NCBI GenBank assembly: GCA_037975125.1
Contig: CM075862.1
Span: 13,296,625-13,360,624, forward strand
Origin: Latrodectus hesperus
Lineage: Eukaryota > Arthropoda > Arachnida > Araneae > Theridiidae
Length of the DNA stretch: 64,000 nucleotides
Direction: 5' to 3'
This document shows, piece after piece, positions 1-11,721 of the stretch. The notes under the pieces were generated by a model. The model had not been told where the DNA came from, made no database searches, and saw only the letters and a program-made list of their open reading frames with translations. Positions within the stretch are counted from its first letter, which is position 1. Every line of letters begins with the position of its first letter. Position numbers and translations under genes: made by a program.

Positions 1-597
1 AACCAATCTATCAGCAGGATCCAAAGTTCCATATTATAATCATTTTCATCGGTCAACATTATTTTTTTCACAATACATAGAGTTACAAGTTTTTAAACTT
101 TTATTTGTTAACGTTATAGAGTGGGGTAGAATAACACTAAAAACTGTACCGCGTGCAGAATTGAACACGTGTGCCATTATTATTGATGCATTACATAGAG
201 TATATCCTTTCAGGTATTTTTTTCACATGGTTGGCTCTGCTGATATCAGTAAGTTACCAACTGGCACATTTTTTAGCTTATTTTCTTGAGTTAAAATATA
301 CACAAGTTCACAGTTCCTTTTTTATTTTTCTATGGAACATAAATGCTTAATGACAAAACATACAGTTATATATATCAAATTGCACGTTGATTGCCAGGAA
401 TATTGTATACGAGATATATTTACCAAAAATGATAAAAAATGTCTACCTTTTGTCTTGGAAGTCTTATCTGAAATACAGCTGACTGTGTTATTTGACAAGC
501 ACTACATTAATTCGTCTTGAACATATTCAGTTATTTGTCGTTTTTTTTATGTATTGAAATGTGTTTTTGCTGTGTATTGACGATGACGCGTCTTTTG
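1..597. other. Sequence upstream of the exd exon
   Basis: AT-rich sequence that leads into the splice acceptor of the exon at 601. The T-rich stretch at 526-597 is a plausible polypyrimidine tract. The short open frame at 332-520 resembles nothing I know. I see no other feature, and this is probably the end of the preceding intron. Confidence 0.5.
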
Positions 598-600
598 CAG

Positions 601-702
601 GCGAATGCTCTGAGGCACGTGATCTCTCAAACGGCGGGATACCCTGACGGCCTGCCCCCGCAATCATCCGCCTCCATGTACGATCCCGCAGGCTTGCATC
701 AG
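601..702 (+). CDS. exd: Internal exon of extradenticle/PBX homeodomain protein (partial gene)
   Basis: This is one coding exon of the PBC-class TALE homeodomain protein (PBX in vertebrates, Extradenticle in arthropods), a nuclear DNA-binding partner of Hox proteins. A T-rich tract and a CAG acceptor end at 600. The exon then gives 34 codons in phase 0, and a GTGCGT donor starts at 703. The peptide includes LRHVISQTAGYPDGL and then SMYDPAGLHQ. This matches the family tail C-terminal to the homeodomain, which in PBX1 reads LRHVISQTGGYSDGL followed by a QMYSPQG segment. The PBC domain and homeodomain must lie upstream of the window. The usual last segment (NGGWQD, then the SVTSP and HSDTSN motifs) should follow downstream, but I did not find it. 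Within the exon, third positions are often G or C, unlike the flanking DNA. Family assignment is strong. Whether this is exd-1 or exd-2, if the genome has two, cannot be told. Confidence 0.88.
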
Positions 703-2438
703 GTGCGTATATAGAAGAGGTATCAAATGTCTTTTTATCTATTCTCTATGCACATTGCACTGATTCTAACGCGCGACAGAAATCGACAGTTGGAATAGAT
801 CAACGTAGGATTTTGCTAAGATTACAGTATGGAAGAAGTAATAATTCTGTTAGGAATAAAATATATATGGGCACAGATTATGCAAATTCACCTAAAATTA
901 TTTTACTTCCAAATGTGTTTGTCTCAAATCTTCTTGGTACCTGTTACTAATTACCTTAATACCTCTTATTGTTTATTTGATACCTGTTATTGACCACCTT
1001 GTTACTTTGATAACCAGTTATTAATTTAATACCTGTTATAAATTATTTAATACTTGTAATTGGTTACCTGATATTTGTTAATTATTACTTTGGTGCCTGT
1101 TATTGGTATTTGTTAATTTTGTTATAGTTATGTAAACAATTATCCTCATTAAGAGAAAATTATATAGCATTTTAGATAAATTTCTCGATTCAAATGTTCT
1201 GTCTCAAGGAAGAAATAGATTTGTGAATGGCAGTATCGATTCATTTGTGTATATTCATTGTGGAATTTTTAATGCTGTGGATATCAATAATTGAATCAAT
1301 TGCCTAGACATCTATTTTGTTGTAATTTTAAACTGCATTAGGAGAAGTCTTTGATTTTAATGGTCTCAGTTATTTAAAGGATTCTCTTGAAATTTTAAAT
1401 TCTCTGATTTTTATGAAGCTAAAGAGGAACTCACATTTTCTTTGATGAACTCCAGATTATTATACTCATAAAAAAAGTATAAACGCGTTTTCCATTTCTG
1501 CTGTGTTTTCAGCCTTTCAAATGTATGCAGTCCAATATTGTTCTTAAATAGAAGCATTTTAGTTTGCAGACTTGCAAAAGCATGGAAATGCATTTAATTA
1601 ACTTCTACGTGTTCTTAAATTGATTAAAATTTAATGAAATGTGATTCTTGCTAACTATTTGAAATTTGTTGAATCTCTGAAATTTTTTAAAGTAAGAATG
1701 GATAGTATAGGTAGATATTTATGCGCTTTCGTTATTTTCTCAATGCATTTGTGAAGAATTTTGTGAGTATTCGTCAATACACAGTAATTTTTACGTCTAT
1801 TTCTATTTATTTTAAAATTGTTTTGGTTGGGTAATTTCAAATATAATTCTCTGATCTCAGTTAGGTTCAATAAAATCTAAATTTAGAACAAAATTTAAGA
1901 ATTTTAAATAAAAGAAAAATTGATCATATTTTCAATAAATTCTTTCATGATTTAGTTTAATTGGGATTAATTCCGATATAAAATTATTCTATTAAATTTT
2001 AGGAATTTCTGTTTTTGAATTTTTAGTCCATAGCATTTTTTCTAGGAGTAAACTTTTTATCTACCGAAATCAAATATAAAGGAATGGAATTGAAATTTAA
2101 TGAATTTCATTCTTTATTTTGTTCGCATGAAAGAATGTTTATTCTGAGGAAGTTGGATTTAGAATTTAAGTGAAATGAATAAATTAGTTATTGATCATGT
2201 GTTGATTAATCGAACTGATCGCAAACTGTAGAGGCAAGACAAACTAACTCGTAAAAAGTTACATGAACTAAATAATAATTAAAACAAATATTAACGAGGG
2301 ATTTCGTTCCAAAACTTTAAATGTTAAACTCACGAAATTTTTATAGGAGTTACTTTATTTTTGTGAAACAAAACACATTTTAACAATAATTTTGATCTTG
2401 GGAAATTATATTGAGGATTTTTAATTTATTTCATTATT
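703..2438. other. Probable intron start, no gene seen
   Basis: Starts with the GTGCGT donor of the exd exon. The rest is AT-rich sequence with many stops in all frames. Apart from the weak tandem repeat at 936-1130 I recognise nothing. Confidence 0.5.
936..1130. repeat. Degenerate short tandem repeat around TACCTGTTATT
   Basis: The phrase TACCTGTTA(T/C)T and close variants recur about nine times at intervals of roughly 20-30 bases. The copies are diverged and unevenly spaced, so this is an old minisatellite or slippage product. Confidence 0.55.
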
Positions 2439-2965
2439 ATGAATGATACTGCCTTCAATATTAAAATCGAAGCTATTGCCGTGGCTATTCAACAACTGTC
2501 GATCCGTGACCACTCATTTGTCAGAGCTGTCATATTGCCAGACATTTTGAACAATCAAACTGTGTCTCAAAGAATTTTAGAGTGTAGACCCTTGCTTAAG
2601 GCACTAGCACGAAGAATTTCATCCTACTGGATTCCTACCTATTATGGAATTATGGACAGTGAAAAAGCTGGTGCGCCGGCTAAGAAGGGAACTTTGATAG
2701 AGCGATGTTTTCTTTTCACACGTCTAAATTGTTTATTAACCTAACTCTTGAACCAGGGTACTATTCAACGCGCAAGATAGCTCTCTCTTCCAAAACTGTT
2801 TTCTGACTGGATGTCATTGTTGGCAGGACCATCTCTTAAGCATCAGAGAGTGTGGATTCTCCAAACTGTGTTTTGTGCCACTCTAATCAACCAATGATTT
2901 TACCATTCTTTCTCAGTATGAGGACATTGTCAAGAAGTATTGGAGGACCCGTGAACTAATGGCTT
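2439..2965 (+). pseudogene. Dead non-LTR retrotransposon 3' end: RNase H domain and C-terminus
   Basis: The open part (2439-2744) reads ILECRPLLKALARRIS followed by SYWIPTYYGIMDSEKAGA and PAKKGT. This is the RNase H pattern of Jockey/I-type non-LTR elements, normally WIPSHVGI, GNEKAD and LAKKG. The histidine of the SH(V/C)G motif has become Y and the GNEKAD motif is DSEKAG, so the domain is not functional. The frame is lost after 2744, but the C-terminal tail is still readable in another frame. It ends KKYWRTRELMA with a stop near 2965, the usual end of these ORF2 proteins. No endonuclease or reverse transcriptase is left upstream, so the copy is 5'-truncated. The clade is inferred from a few motifs only. 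Confidence 0.75.
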
Positions 2966-3770
2966 AAGCGCTAATGTTCTGCATTCGTAAAATGAATTGT
3001 GAATGCAATTAAAAGCATTACAAATTGTTTTGAAGTGAAATTTTATTTCTTGTTTTTGAAGGTCTTTTCTCTTTTTCAGTCTTCAGAGCTTCATCCCTAG
3101 TGGAGCCAGGTGACTTCAGCCAATTGATGTACAGGCTCAAAACTAGCCAATCAGGAAGGACTTCACTTCTATACGTTTTTCGAATAAGTATCTCAGACCT
3201 CAAGACTCATAACTCATTGAATGACAGTGAAAATCAAATACCTTTTCTTGCTGCACTTCGTCACCTACTGGAGGCAAACAGGAGAAGATGGAGGTTGCTC
3301 TTTCTCTCATCCAACACATTTGCTAGAGCGCGCAAAACTGGATTTTAAATGTATATTCTTTCTTAGAAGATGTCATTGTGATGATTCATCAGCAGTCGAA
3401 ATTCCGCAGCAGCGCAACGGTTCGCCCGCTGTGTGTGGGAATGTTTCGGACTCCACTGCAATGAGCACTTTTATATATATATATATATATATAATGTGTG
3501 TGTATATATAAGACGTTAACCTGTGACTCGTGTACCGTTGTGAAGTGGTGCTCGGGGAACTGTTGTGAAACGTACTTTTTTTCACGTTTGTTCCATAAAA
3601 TTTTGACTTTCGAAACTGAGAAACTGCATAGGTCGGTTGGAAACTCGCTTCAGGAGCGGCACCATGCGGAACGCCACCTGGTGTGCAGTTTATGTAAGAT
3701 TATGAGCTGTGTGTGTGTGATGCTACAAAGATGTTTTTTTATATATAATATTTCTTAAAAAGGCCCAAAG
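2966..3770. other. Unclassified mixed-complexity segment
   Basis: Parts of this stretch (3070-3460 and 3510-3700) are less AT-rich than their surroundings, and open frames of 60-100 codons overlap on both strands. None resembles a known protein. A (TA)n run lies at 3471-3493 and a GT-rich run follows it. Positions 3654-3693 are framed by CAG and GTAAG like a 40-base exon, but I have no protein match. This could be degraded transposon or intronic sequence. Confidence 0.35.
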
Positions 3771-5905
3771 ATTGCTGTTAATCACGTCCATTCGTCTATC
3801 AATTTGTTAATTTTTTTTATTTTTCATTTGCCAGTGTACTTCTAGTGTTCAACTTCTAGCAAAGTTCCAAATATGTTTGTCAAATAATGTAATTTTTCCA
3901 TCAATATTGTACAAACCTTTTTTTTTTTCTTCTTGCTGAAAGTAGCAAACATTGAGAGATGTACTTGTTATAGAAACAATTAAAAAATTTTAATGCTCTA
4001 AAACAGATGAAATTTTAATTTTGACTTTGCTCAATGGAGTATTAAAGCAAGCTTTATGTTTTATTTTAATGAAGTATTTTAAAAGTGAACGTAAGTTTTA
4101 AGAGTTAATTCAAGAATTTTACAATAGAATAAACGATGTGCAATTTCAATGACCGAACTATTTATAATAAATGGAATTTCTTTTCATTTGAAATGAAAGA
4201 TTTAGTAAAAATTTTTAAGTATAGTTCCATGTACTAAATTATAAGGAAACTTTAAAATTATTGTAACTTCGTTTTCAAATTTAAATTTAGAATCTACCAT
4301 CCACTCATCAATTAATTAATTTTCATTTTTCTTTATTTTCATTTAAATGTAGCAGTCTTAATTAATGTAATGGGAAAAACTCTTTTAGTTACTATAACAC
4401 TGTAAATTGTTAAAAAAAGATTTGTGTTAAATTCTAGTGTTAACAAAGTAAAAATATAAACAGTATTTGTTTATTTTTGCATATGTATGAATTTAGTTCC
4501 ACATGTTTCATTTGTATATGTATGTAATTTAACTATTACAGTTTTTACTACTCTTAGCAATATGTAAATATAAGTTTAATGTTTATCATTTTTTTCCTGT
4601 ATCCATTCGAAAAAAAATACTCTAATGTACTTAAGTATTTTTGTTTTTGTGCTGGCTGCTATTTCATCTGTGATACCAGTCTACTGAACCAGCTGGTTTT
4701 GAACAAGCAGCATCAGCACTTAAATTCCTTTGAAAGCTGTTAAAAAAGTCTAAAAATTAATTAAGTCTTCTAAATTGACATATCTGCAGTGCTCTGATCT
4801 CTCGTAGTGTACAATCAATAACAAGAGTTTTGTTGTATGAACTTTTGCAAACTGCACATAATGTATTGAATAAACGAAATATAAATTATGTTGCTCGTTA
4901 AACAATGTCTTGTGTTTCTTTTCTTGTTTCATTTCCCAAACACATCTTACATCACAAGTTCCGATGTGTAAAATAACAAAAAACCTACATTTTTTGGAGT
5001 GAACATGAGTTCTAAAAATAATTTCAGCTAAGCAAAATACTTTATTAACCATTTTGGCCTATAATACACTGGTCTCCATGACACCAACAATAAATGCTGA
5101 AAATTAACTGGTGTAAATTTAAGTAAAAACGCTTGCTACCACTTTTTTCTATAGAAAAATAACATGTATACACATGAGCGAGATCTTCATTTAGTTATTT
5201 TACAAGAGGAAATCAGTATTGCTGTATGCCCACAAAAATGAAAATTACTTCCACAACTCTAGAGAATCTACACAGAGTAAACATTTTTCTCTATAGCACA
5301 GAATGCACAAACCAGTTATCATTAGGGAAGATTTAAAGTGTTGTGTGCACTCTCAATAAGATTTTTTCCATGTAAGAATGCTATTGTTCATAAAATTGCC
5401 AACTTTTTTTTTTATTACATAGGCAAATCGGCAGCGTCCATTTGGTTGTTTTCGCTTGCAAAATCGGTGAAAATGAAATCAGTTTTTACTTTTTTATTCA
5501 ACTATATATATACTTATAATTGAGATGCATCCACAAAAGAGTACCTTTCAGAATTGAGTTGTACTTTAAGATTTAATTCATAAAGCTACTAAACATTCCA
5601 AAATTAAATTTAACTATAAGTACCAGACAAATCAATCCCTTTTCAGCCAGCCGCTTATATTTTTGCTCCAGTTTCGTTCCAGACGCCAGAAGCGAGGTTC
5701 CTGAGAGTACTATCTAAGAGTCCTGCAATCTACCTCATACAGCTAATTGTGCCTTGTATGGTACTTGTAGTGATGCTATACGTGTTCTAAAATATTACGA
5801 TAGTATGATGATTAGAGAGCATGCACGACATATAAATTCACCGAGCCACTTCCAAATGTCCAGCTTCAACCGTACCCAAAGACTGTCCATAACAATAGTT
5901 TATCG
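3771..5905. other. AT-rich sequence, nothing recognised
   Basis: Long AT-rich stretch with T-runs and no convincing coding frame. The frame at 4750-5052 (100 codons, minus strand) is low-complexity and matches no family I know. The frame at 5754-5999 runs into the hAT-type element at 5906. Confidence 0.45.
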
Positions 5906-6336
5906 CAATGTTTCTCAATTGGATTTACTCCAAGGACCGGTACGTTTAATAATTAGACCCATTGGCACATTTTTTCACATAAAAAATCATGAAGACTAAA
6001 ATAATATTTAAAGTATAGAGAATTAAAATAGTTTTATAAATTATTACGATAGATATTCAGGATTCAAGTAATCAGCGGTACTCAAGGCAGACGGGCACAC
6101 TAACTGGTGTACGGCAGGGCAATTTATAAAAGGTGATTAGGTACATAGTTGCCAGTGTGTTGTATTTTTTATCATCATTCACATATTATTTTCTAAACTA
6201 ATAAACTATTATTGTAATGTAGGTGCTGCTTTAATATCAGTTGTCGGCGGCAGATGACACTTTGGATTTTGGACAGATAGCTGAATATTTCTTGCGGGTC
6301 GTTGCCGGTCCGCGGACCAGCGGTTGAAAAGCATTG
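5906..6336. mobile_element. hAT-type non-autonomous element (MITE) with 8-bp target duplication
   Basis: A 431-bp element with imperfect terminal inverted repeats. The left end starts CAATGTTTCTCAATTGG, and the right end read backwards starts CAATGCTTTTCAACCGCTGG. Both run into a shared GGACCGG motif. It is flanked on both sides by the identical octamer GTTTATCG (5898-5905 and 6337-6344). Terminal repeats of this style and an 8-bp duplication are hallmarks of the hAT superfamily. The inside has no transposase frame, so it depends on a partner elsewhere. The perfect duplication suggests it is younger than most transposons here. Confidence 0.85.
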
Positions 6337-6344
6337 GTTTATCG

Positions 6345-8554
6345 TCTTAATTGTTCCAATCATTGATTTTTCTCTTGAAATTCGTGTAATTAGGTTTTTA
6401 CTACAAATGTGACTGATGCGAAAATTAGTACTGATTCGATCTTTTATCCTAATTAATGATTTGCCTAATCATAAGGCATTCGGCTGATGGACTGATTGGT
6501 ATGTTTCCCAGATCTGTATGCCATTGAAAACATTGGTTATCTGGCTGTGAGCCGGTCATTATCGTTCCTAAAGTCTGATAGTGTTGTATCTGCCTGTAGG
6601 AAGTGTATATCTGTCATGCAGCATAAGGTCGACTTGATATCCAATGTCCCTATGTTCTTTCTGTCAAGTTTCTCAAATTTACTTTTTTCTACCTAACTGG
6701 TTAAATTCGCACCATTGGCTTATAATATTTATGTATAAAGTATTTAATTAATACATCAGTTGCCATTTTCGAATTACAAAATTCATGTTTTTATAGAGTT
6801 ATTTAGTAATCTGAAAGATTATAAGGTCTATCTTAGACATAAGATCATTTATTATCCGAACTCATTTTATAACATTTAGTTGAGTGAATGGTATCCTACA
6901 GATTACTAGGATTTAAACATCGCGAATATAGGTGAAATACAAAGACTGGGAACATAAGAAGGAAGTACCATTTGTTAAATATTCTCAATTCCTAAGTATA
7001 CGTAGTACAATGTGTTAACTATGCATGGAGAAATTACTGTTCCTGTTCCAATAACAAAAAGTGGCTATAATTTCGCCATTTTAATCTTATTTCATTTTAC
7101 CTTAGCATTTAATTCTTTTTAACTTGTTTACTCTTTTTAATAGTGCAATTTTTTATGGCTGCAGAATTTGTAGATTTAAGAATAGGCATTTTTTTAAGAA
7201 TTTGATATTTTTAGTTACCAAAAAGCTGGAAATCCTACTTCACAAGGCTTACATATAAAACTAAACAAATGATATTGGATCAGTGCAGTATAGGATAAAG
7301 ATATATATATGTACTTGCTACTGAATATAAAGATCATTCAGAAAATAAAAATTATAAAATATTTTTCCATTGAAAAGAAACAATTCTGTTATATAAAAGA
7401 AGTTATTTAGTTACTACATAACTATTTCCTACATTTATACTTCAGTTCCTTAAAGAGAATTATCAAAAAATTCTCTTTAAATGTATTCCAAAACGTTACA
7501 AACACCCAACTCAAAGTAAAATCGAACCCACAAGAGAATGAACTGAAGGCGAGAGCTCTAAATATATATTCCGTTGCCAGTTCATTGTGATTATCCGAGT
7601 TACTCAATTAAAAAAAATAATGTAAAGTAAAACAGGATTTTTTAGTTATTAAACTTAAATTTTCAAGTCGAAAATATTAAGAAGCAGTATTTTTCTCTAT
7701 ACAAACATTTATTCAGGTTAAAATTATTGAAGGCTCAAACAGTTTATTTCATGTTTTCTCTGAGAATATCCTAAGAAGAAAAGTTAATTTGAAAGAATGA
7801 ACTATATAAAGTACAAAATGCAATTTAACGTTGTTAAAAGTTTTAAAAACTTATGATGCGCTTACACGAAAGACTAAAAGGCAAATTCGTTAGGAATTAA
7901 AATGTAGTTTAATGGTACTTTCAAAATTAAAACAAATTTTTTCACTTAAATTGTTGCAACCAAGTTCTAAGTAATGCACGAAAACCGTAAATTTCTTTAT
8001 AGAATTCCTAATTATTTCATGATATGAAGTATCAGTATCTAAGTTTGAGTACATAATAGATATAAAAAAAAATGCATATTGATTATGCTAGAGTTGCTGA
8101 ATTTTAAGAGTATTTAAATTTTTCCACACACACACAATTTTTAATATTACATGTTTATGTTAATAGTATATAAAATGGCCTTTTAGAAGTATATAAAAAT
8201 GATTATTTTCTGTTAAAGATCTGTATGATTGACAATATAAAATAAGTTTTCTATTTGGAAGCCCCCTGATATGGGTTCCTGGGCAATTGCCCCATATGCC
8301 TTTGTTTTAGTCAAGTTCTGATTATGACTCAAATAGCTGTTAATTATGACCTGTTTTCGGTTAAAACACTGAAATGGGCTATGGCTATCCAACTAAACCA
8401 GAATTTCTTTGTATACTGTAGAAAAGGAAAATCTAGATTACTTACCGAAGTTATGGAAAATACTGACAGCTAGATTCAGTTGCCTGCAAATCCTGCTTCC
8501 TTTTTGAATCGGATATAAGTTATGATGGTGAAATTTGAGTTATTTTTTATTGTT
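6345..8554. other. AT-rich sequence, nothing recognised
   Basis: No gene or repeat identified. The frame at 6496-6696 (66 codons, plus) has less biased composition than its surroundings and could be a scrap of an old element, but it has no motif I can name. Confidence 0.45.
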
Positions 8555-8657
8555 GATTCTAATAAAAGGAACGATCAAATTTTATATAATTGTTTTCAAT
8601 TAAAAAAATAACTATTAGTTTTTCAGTCTGCAGTGACATCACTAATTAAATGGAATG
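8555..8657 (+). repeat. 103-bp direct repeat, copy 1
   Basis: This block begins GATTCTAATAAAAGGAACG and ends AAATGGAATG. It recurs at 8925-9027 with only about two or three differences, starting 370 bases later in the same orientation. The sequence between copies is unrelated. It could be a local duplication or two short ends of a lost element. Confidence 0.85.
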
Positions 8658-8924
8658 TTATATAAATAGGATAGAAAATTACAACGTACAATTGCATCTT
8701 CATGATAAAATATCATACTCAACCTGTTACAAGATAATTAGTTACACAAGTAAAGCACAGGATTGAAGTATTGAAATGTATTTGTGGTTATTTGTGACTG
8801 ACTATCTTTTTTTTTTTTTTTTTGACAAGAGATTTAAACTATGCACAATTAAATTTAAACTATGTTCAGGATAACTAAGGGGTAAAACAGACAGCATTTA
8901 GAATTACTTAGATTTTCATGACCA

Positions 8925-9027
8925 GATTCTAATAAAAGGAACGATCAAATTTTATATATTTGTTTTCAATTAAAAAAATAACTCTTAGTTTTTCAGTCTG
9001 CAGTGACATCACTAATTAAATGGAATG
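8925..9027 (+). repeat. 103-bp direct repeat, copy 2
   Basis: Second copy of the block at 8555-8657. The outer flanks differ, so the duplicated unit is sharply bounded. Confidence 0.85.
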
Positions 9028-9391
9028 ACACTTAATTAGTGTGAAGACAATTTTAGACCAAGTTAACTCAATTGTCCTGCTGTTGTGTTTGATTCCTACT
9101 TAATATATATTCCATACCTAAATAATTTAGAAATAACTTAACAAAAATAGGGTTAAGTTTTTCCCCGAAAAAAATTGAGGTAAGAGAGAAAGTTTTTGAG
9201 AGCTTACAAAACTGACAACTTATAGCCTTTTATATGAGAGAACAAGTCATTTATTTGTTGTATGTAAATATATATAATTGATATAATGCCTGCTCATATA
9301 TAAATTTAAAACTACATTAAAAAATCATATTTAATTGAATAATTATGTTCCCTTACATCTTCATCCGAAATTCCTCCAGTATTTGGATATG

Positions 9392-9702
9392 TGCACCAGC
9401 ATATTTTCTTGCATTTAAGGTCAGAGTTAAGCTCAACAAGTTAGGTGGATATTTTACTTAGTTAGGTTAGGTGGATAGAAGTCTTAGCAATTTAAAAGAA
9501 GGGACCAAGAGCTAGCCTCCTTAATACTTGACATACCAAACCCAGAAATATCATTCGAATTGGAGGACATTGCAACCACGAGCTACTTAACATGCCCCAG
9601 CTCCTTTTTAGTTAAAAGGACGGATCTTCAGCTCAGTTGGGATTCGAATTAATTATCTTCAGATAATAAGAACGACGCCTTAACTTATTAGAGGTCATCG
9701 TG
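9392..9702 (-). mobile_element. tRNA-derived SINE, family B, diverged copy
   Basis: Read on the minus strand, the head lies near 9700 and the body runs down to about 9392. Shared body phrases include TTGGAGGACATTGCAACCACGA and CCCCAGCTCC with its flanks. Other copies lie at 18340-18650, 30494-30790, 33525-33725, 60537-60845 and 61030-61165. The box B region is damaged here. Confidence 0.7.
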
Positions 9703-11721
9703 GCTTCAAATACTTGCATATTGTCTACGCATCGATATCAAATATAAATATTATTTAGAAATAGTGGAGCATCACGAAGAAAAATTCATCATTGGTGACA
9801 AGATATTGACCAACCTAATATCATCTGCAAAGCTATGATTTTTTTAAATTCTATTGTAGAACTCGATATCACTTTGGAATCATTAGAAACAAGAGAATTT
9901 GATGGAATCCTGATCAGTTTCATCAACTCACTGGATCATGCCTGAATAACAGTATAATTTATAATTTTGGAAAACACTTCGTGGATCGATGCTCACTATG
10001 GCACAAAACACTCTCATCAAAACGAATCAGCCGTAGGACATGAGGGAGTTTCTCATGAGTAACATGATCAGTTACTCATATCCTATGAGGGAGTTTCTCA
10101 TCAGTTACTCCCTCATCGAGGAAATTTCTCACTATGTCAAGGAAGGTCAAATGGATTGATTCCTCTTCGTATTGGGTTCACACATTTCTAAATCCTGGAT
10201 AACACACTGTAAAGGAATAAATTATCCCTCTTACAAAGACTGGTCGCAGATAGTTATAGGTGATTTTGTTCCCATAAGAACTAGAGTCAATTTTTTTTCC
10301 ACTATGCGAGTACAAAAATACGTCTGGTACCCCGGTTCAAATAAAATACGTGACCTGGTGTCCAGTGCGATCTATAGAAACAATGCAGATATAATTAAAT
10401 CCAGATTAAGTGATTAGCTATGGTCTACGAAGCTGAAAGACTTTTGGCATTCAAAAAAATTTGAATATAAAGAAAGCTACTTCGTAGCAATGATTATATT
10501 CTCTTACTTGAAGTCAGTTCTGAAAATTTTAGTGAATAATGGTAGTGAATCCTATCTCATAACAGATAATAGAAGACCTTAATAATGACGTTTGCTATAT
10601 TATCTTAGCATGGTTGAAAGTCTATGCAAACATTATGAAACTTAAATAAGGTATGTCGCAGCAAAAGTACTTACAATTTTGATTATTACAAATTGTTTCG
10701 CTAAGCCAACTTTGGTCTATCAATTTTAAAATGCTATCAATTGAATCTTGTTTTTCAGATTGAGGTAATCTGTCATTTTCTATTTTAAAAGAGCATTTCA
10801 GAGTTTTGAGCATTTCCCTTGTTGCTGATCTATATACAGGGCCACCTCATTAAGTTTACTAGCATACAAATGAAAATTATATTCTTGAAGGATCAAATCT
10901 TGCAATGACCGAAAAGATTAGGGAAGTCACACACACAACTAAGATGAAGAATCTCATAACTCCTGCTCAGACTCTTCAAGTAAAGAGCTTGGATATTTCA
11001 ACAGTGAATCGAGTCTATAACAAATAAGGACAACTAGTTGATTATTATTACTATTTTTGACGGAGTGTCTCTTGTGTCAGTAAAGAAGATACAGAGCTTT
11101 TTAACTAGCTGAACTACTAGCAAATTTGGAAAAAAAATTATAAGGACAAGTATACCAGTCATTTAATACAATACAGTTTCAGAGAGAGGTCATTTCCTAT
11201 AGACTTTGATGTATTTATGATTCGACAACAGAATATTACTGATCAATTTTCATTTGATCATGCAGTTTATTTTTGTTAGAGTTACCGAGGCAATCTTTTA
11301 TTTAGCCTTTTTTTTTTTTGCTACGTTTTTAGAAAAGAAGTTGAATGTAAATAGTTTAAATATACAAATACTAAACTGGCCTTAAATCATTAAAATTTTA
11401 GGACAATCTGAATGGACTATAAGCTGATGGCCATAAATGCTCAAATTTTTGTTATTTACGCCTCTAAAAGTTCTTCCTGGACCAGAGCTTTTCGGTCTAT
11501 GGCGTTTGATTGATACTGAGGCTGTAGTTATTGGTTTTTGAAGGGTGATCATAAATTTGCTTATGCATTGCATCCTCATTGGGATTTGGACGTTTGTCCT
11601 CAACCATTTCTAAAAACATATTTAACACCGTAAACCGTAACAATACCCTTTCAATGTTTTCCAAGAGAAATGATATATCTGGGATTGACAAGTCAACTAT
11701 TGAGAAATCTTCTGCCTGGTC
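9703..11721. other. AT-rich sequence with unclassified frames
   Basis: No recognised gene. The frame at 10172-10417 (81 codons, plus) is less AT-biased than its flanks and includes the phrase WSQIVIGDFVPI, but I cannot place it. The block at 9990-10115 repeats the phrase GAGGGAGTTTCTCAT several times, which is a small local duplication. Two overlapping minus-strand frames at 11382-11691 are also unplaced. Confidence 0.4.

Noticed and set aside
3018..3348. Overlapping frames at 3018-3203 (minus) and 3100-3348 (plus)
   Set aside because: They share the same DNA on both strands, and neither has a recognisable motif or exon borders.
3371..3470. GSPAVCGNVSDST as a possible terminal exon of exd
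   Set aside because: Superficially like the PBX end (SPTEGPGSVHSDTSN), but it lacks the preceding NGGWQD segment, has no good acceptor, and runs into a TA repeat instead of a stop.
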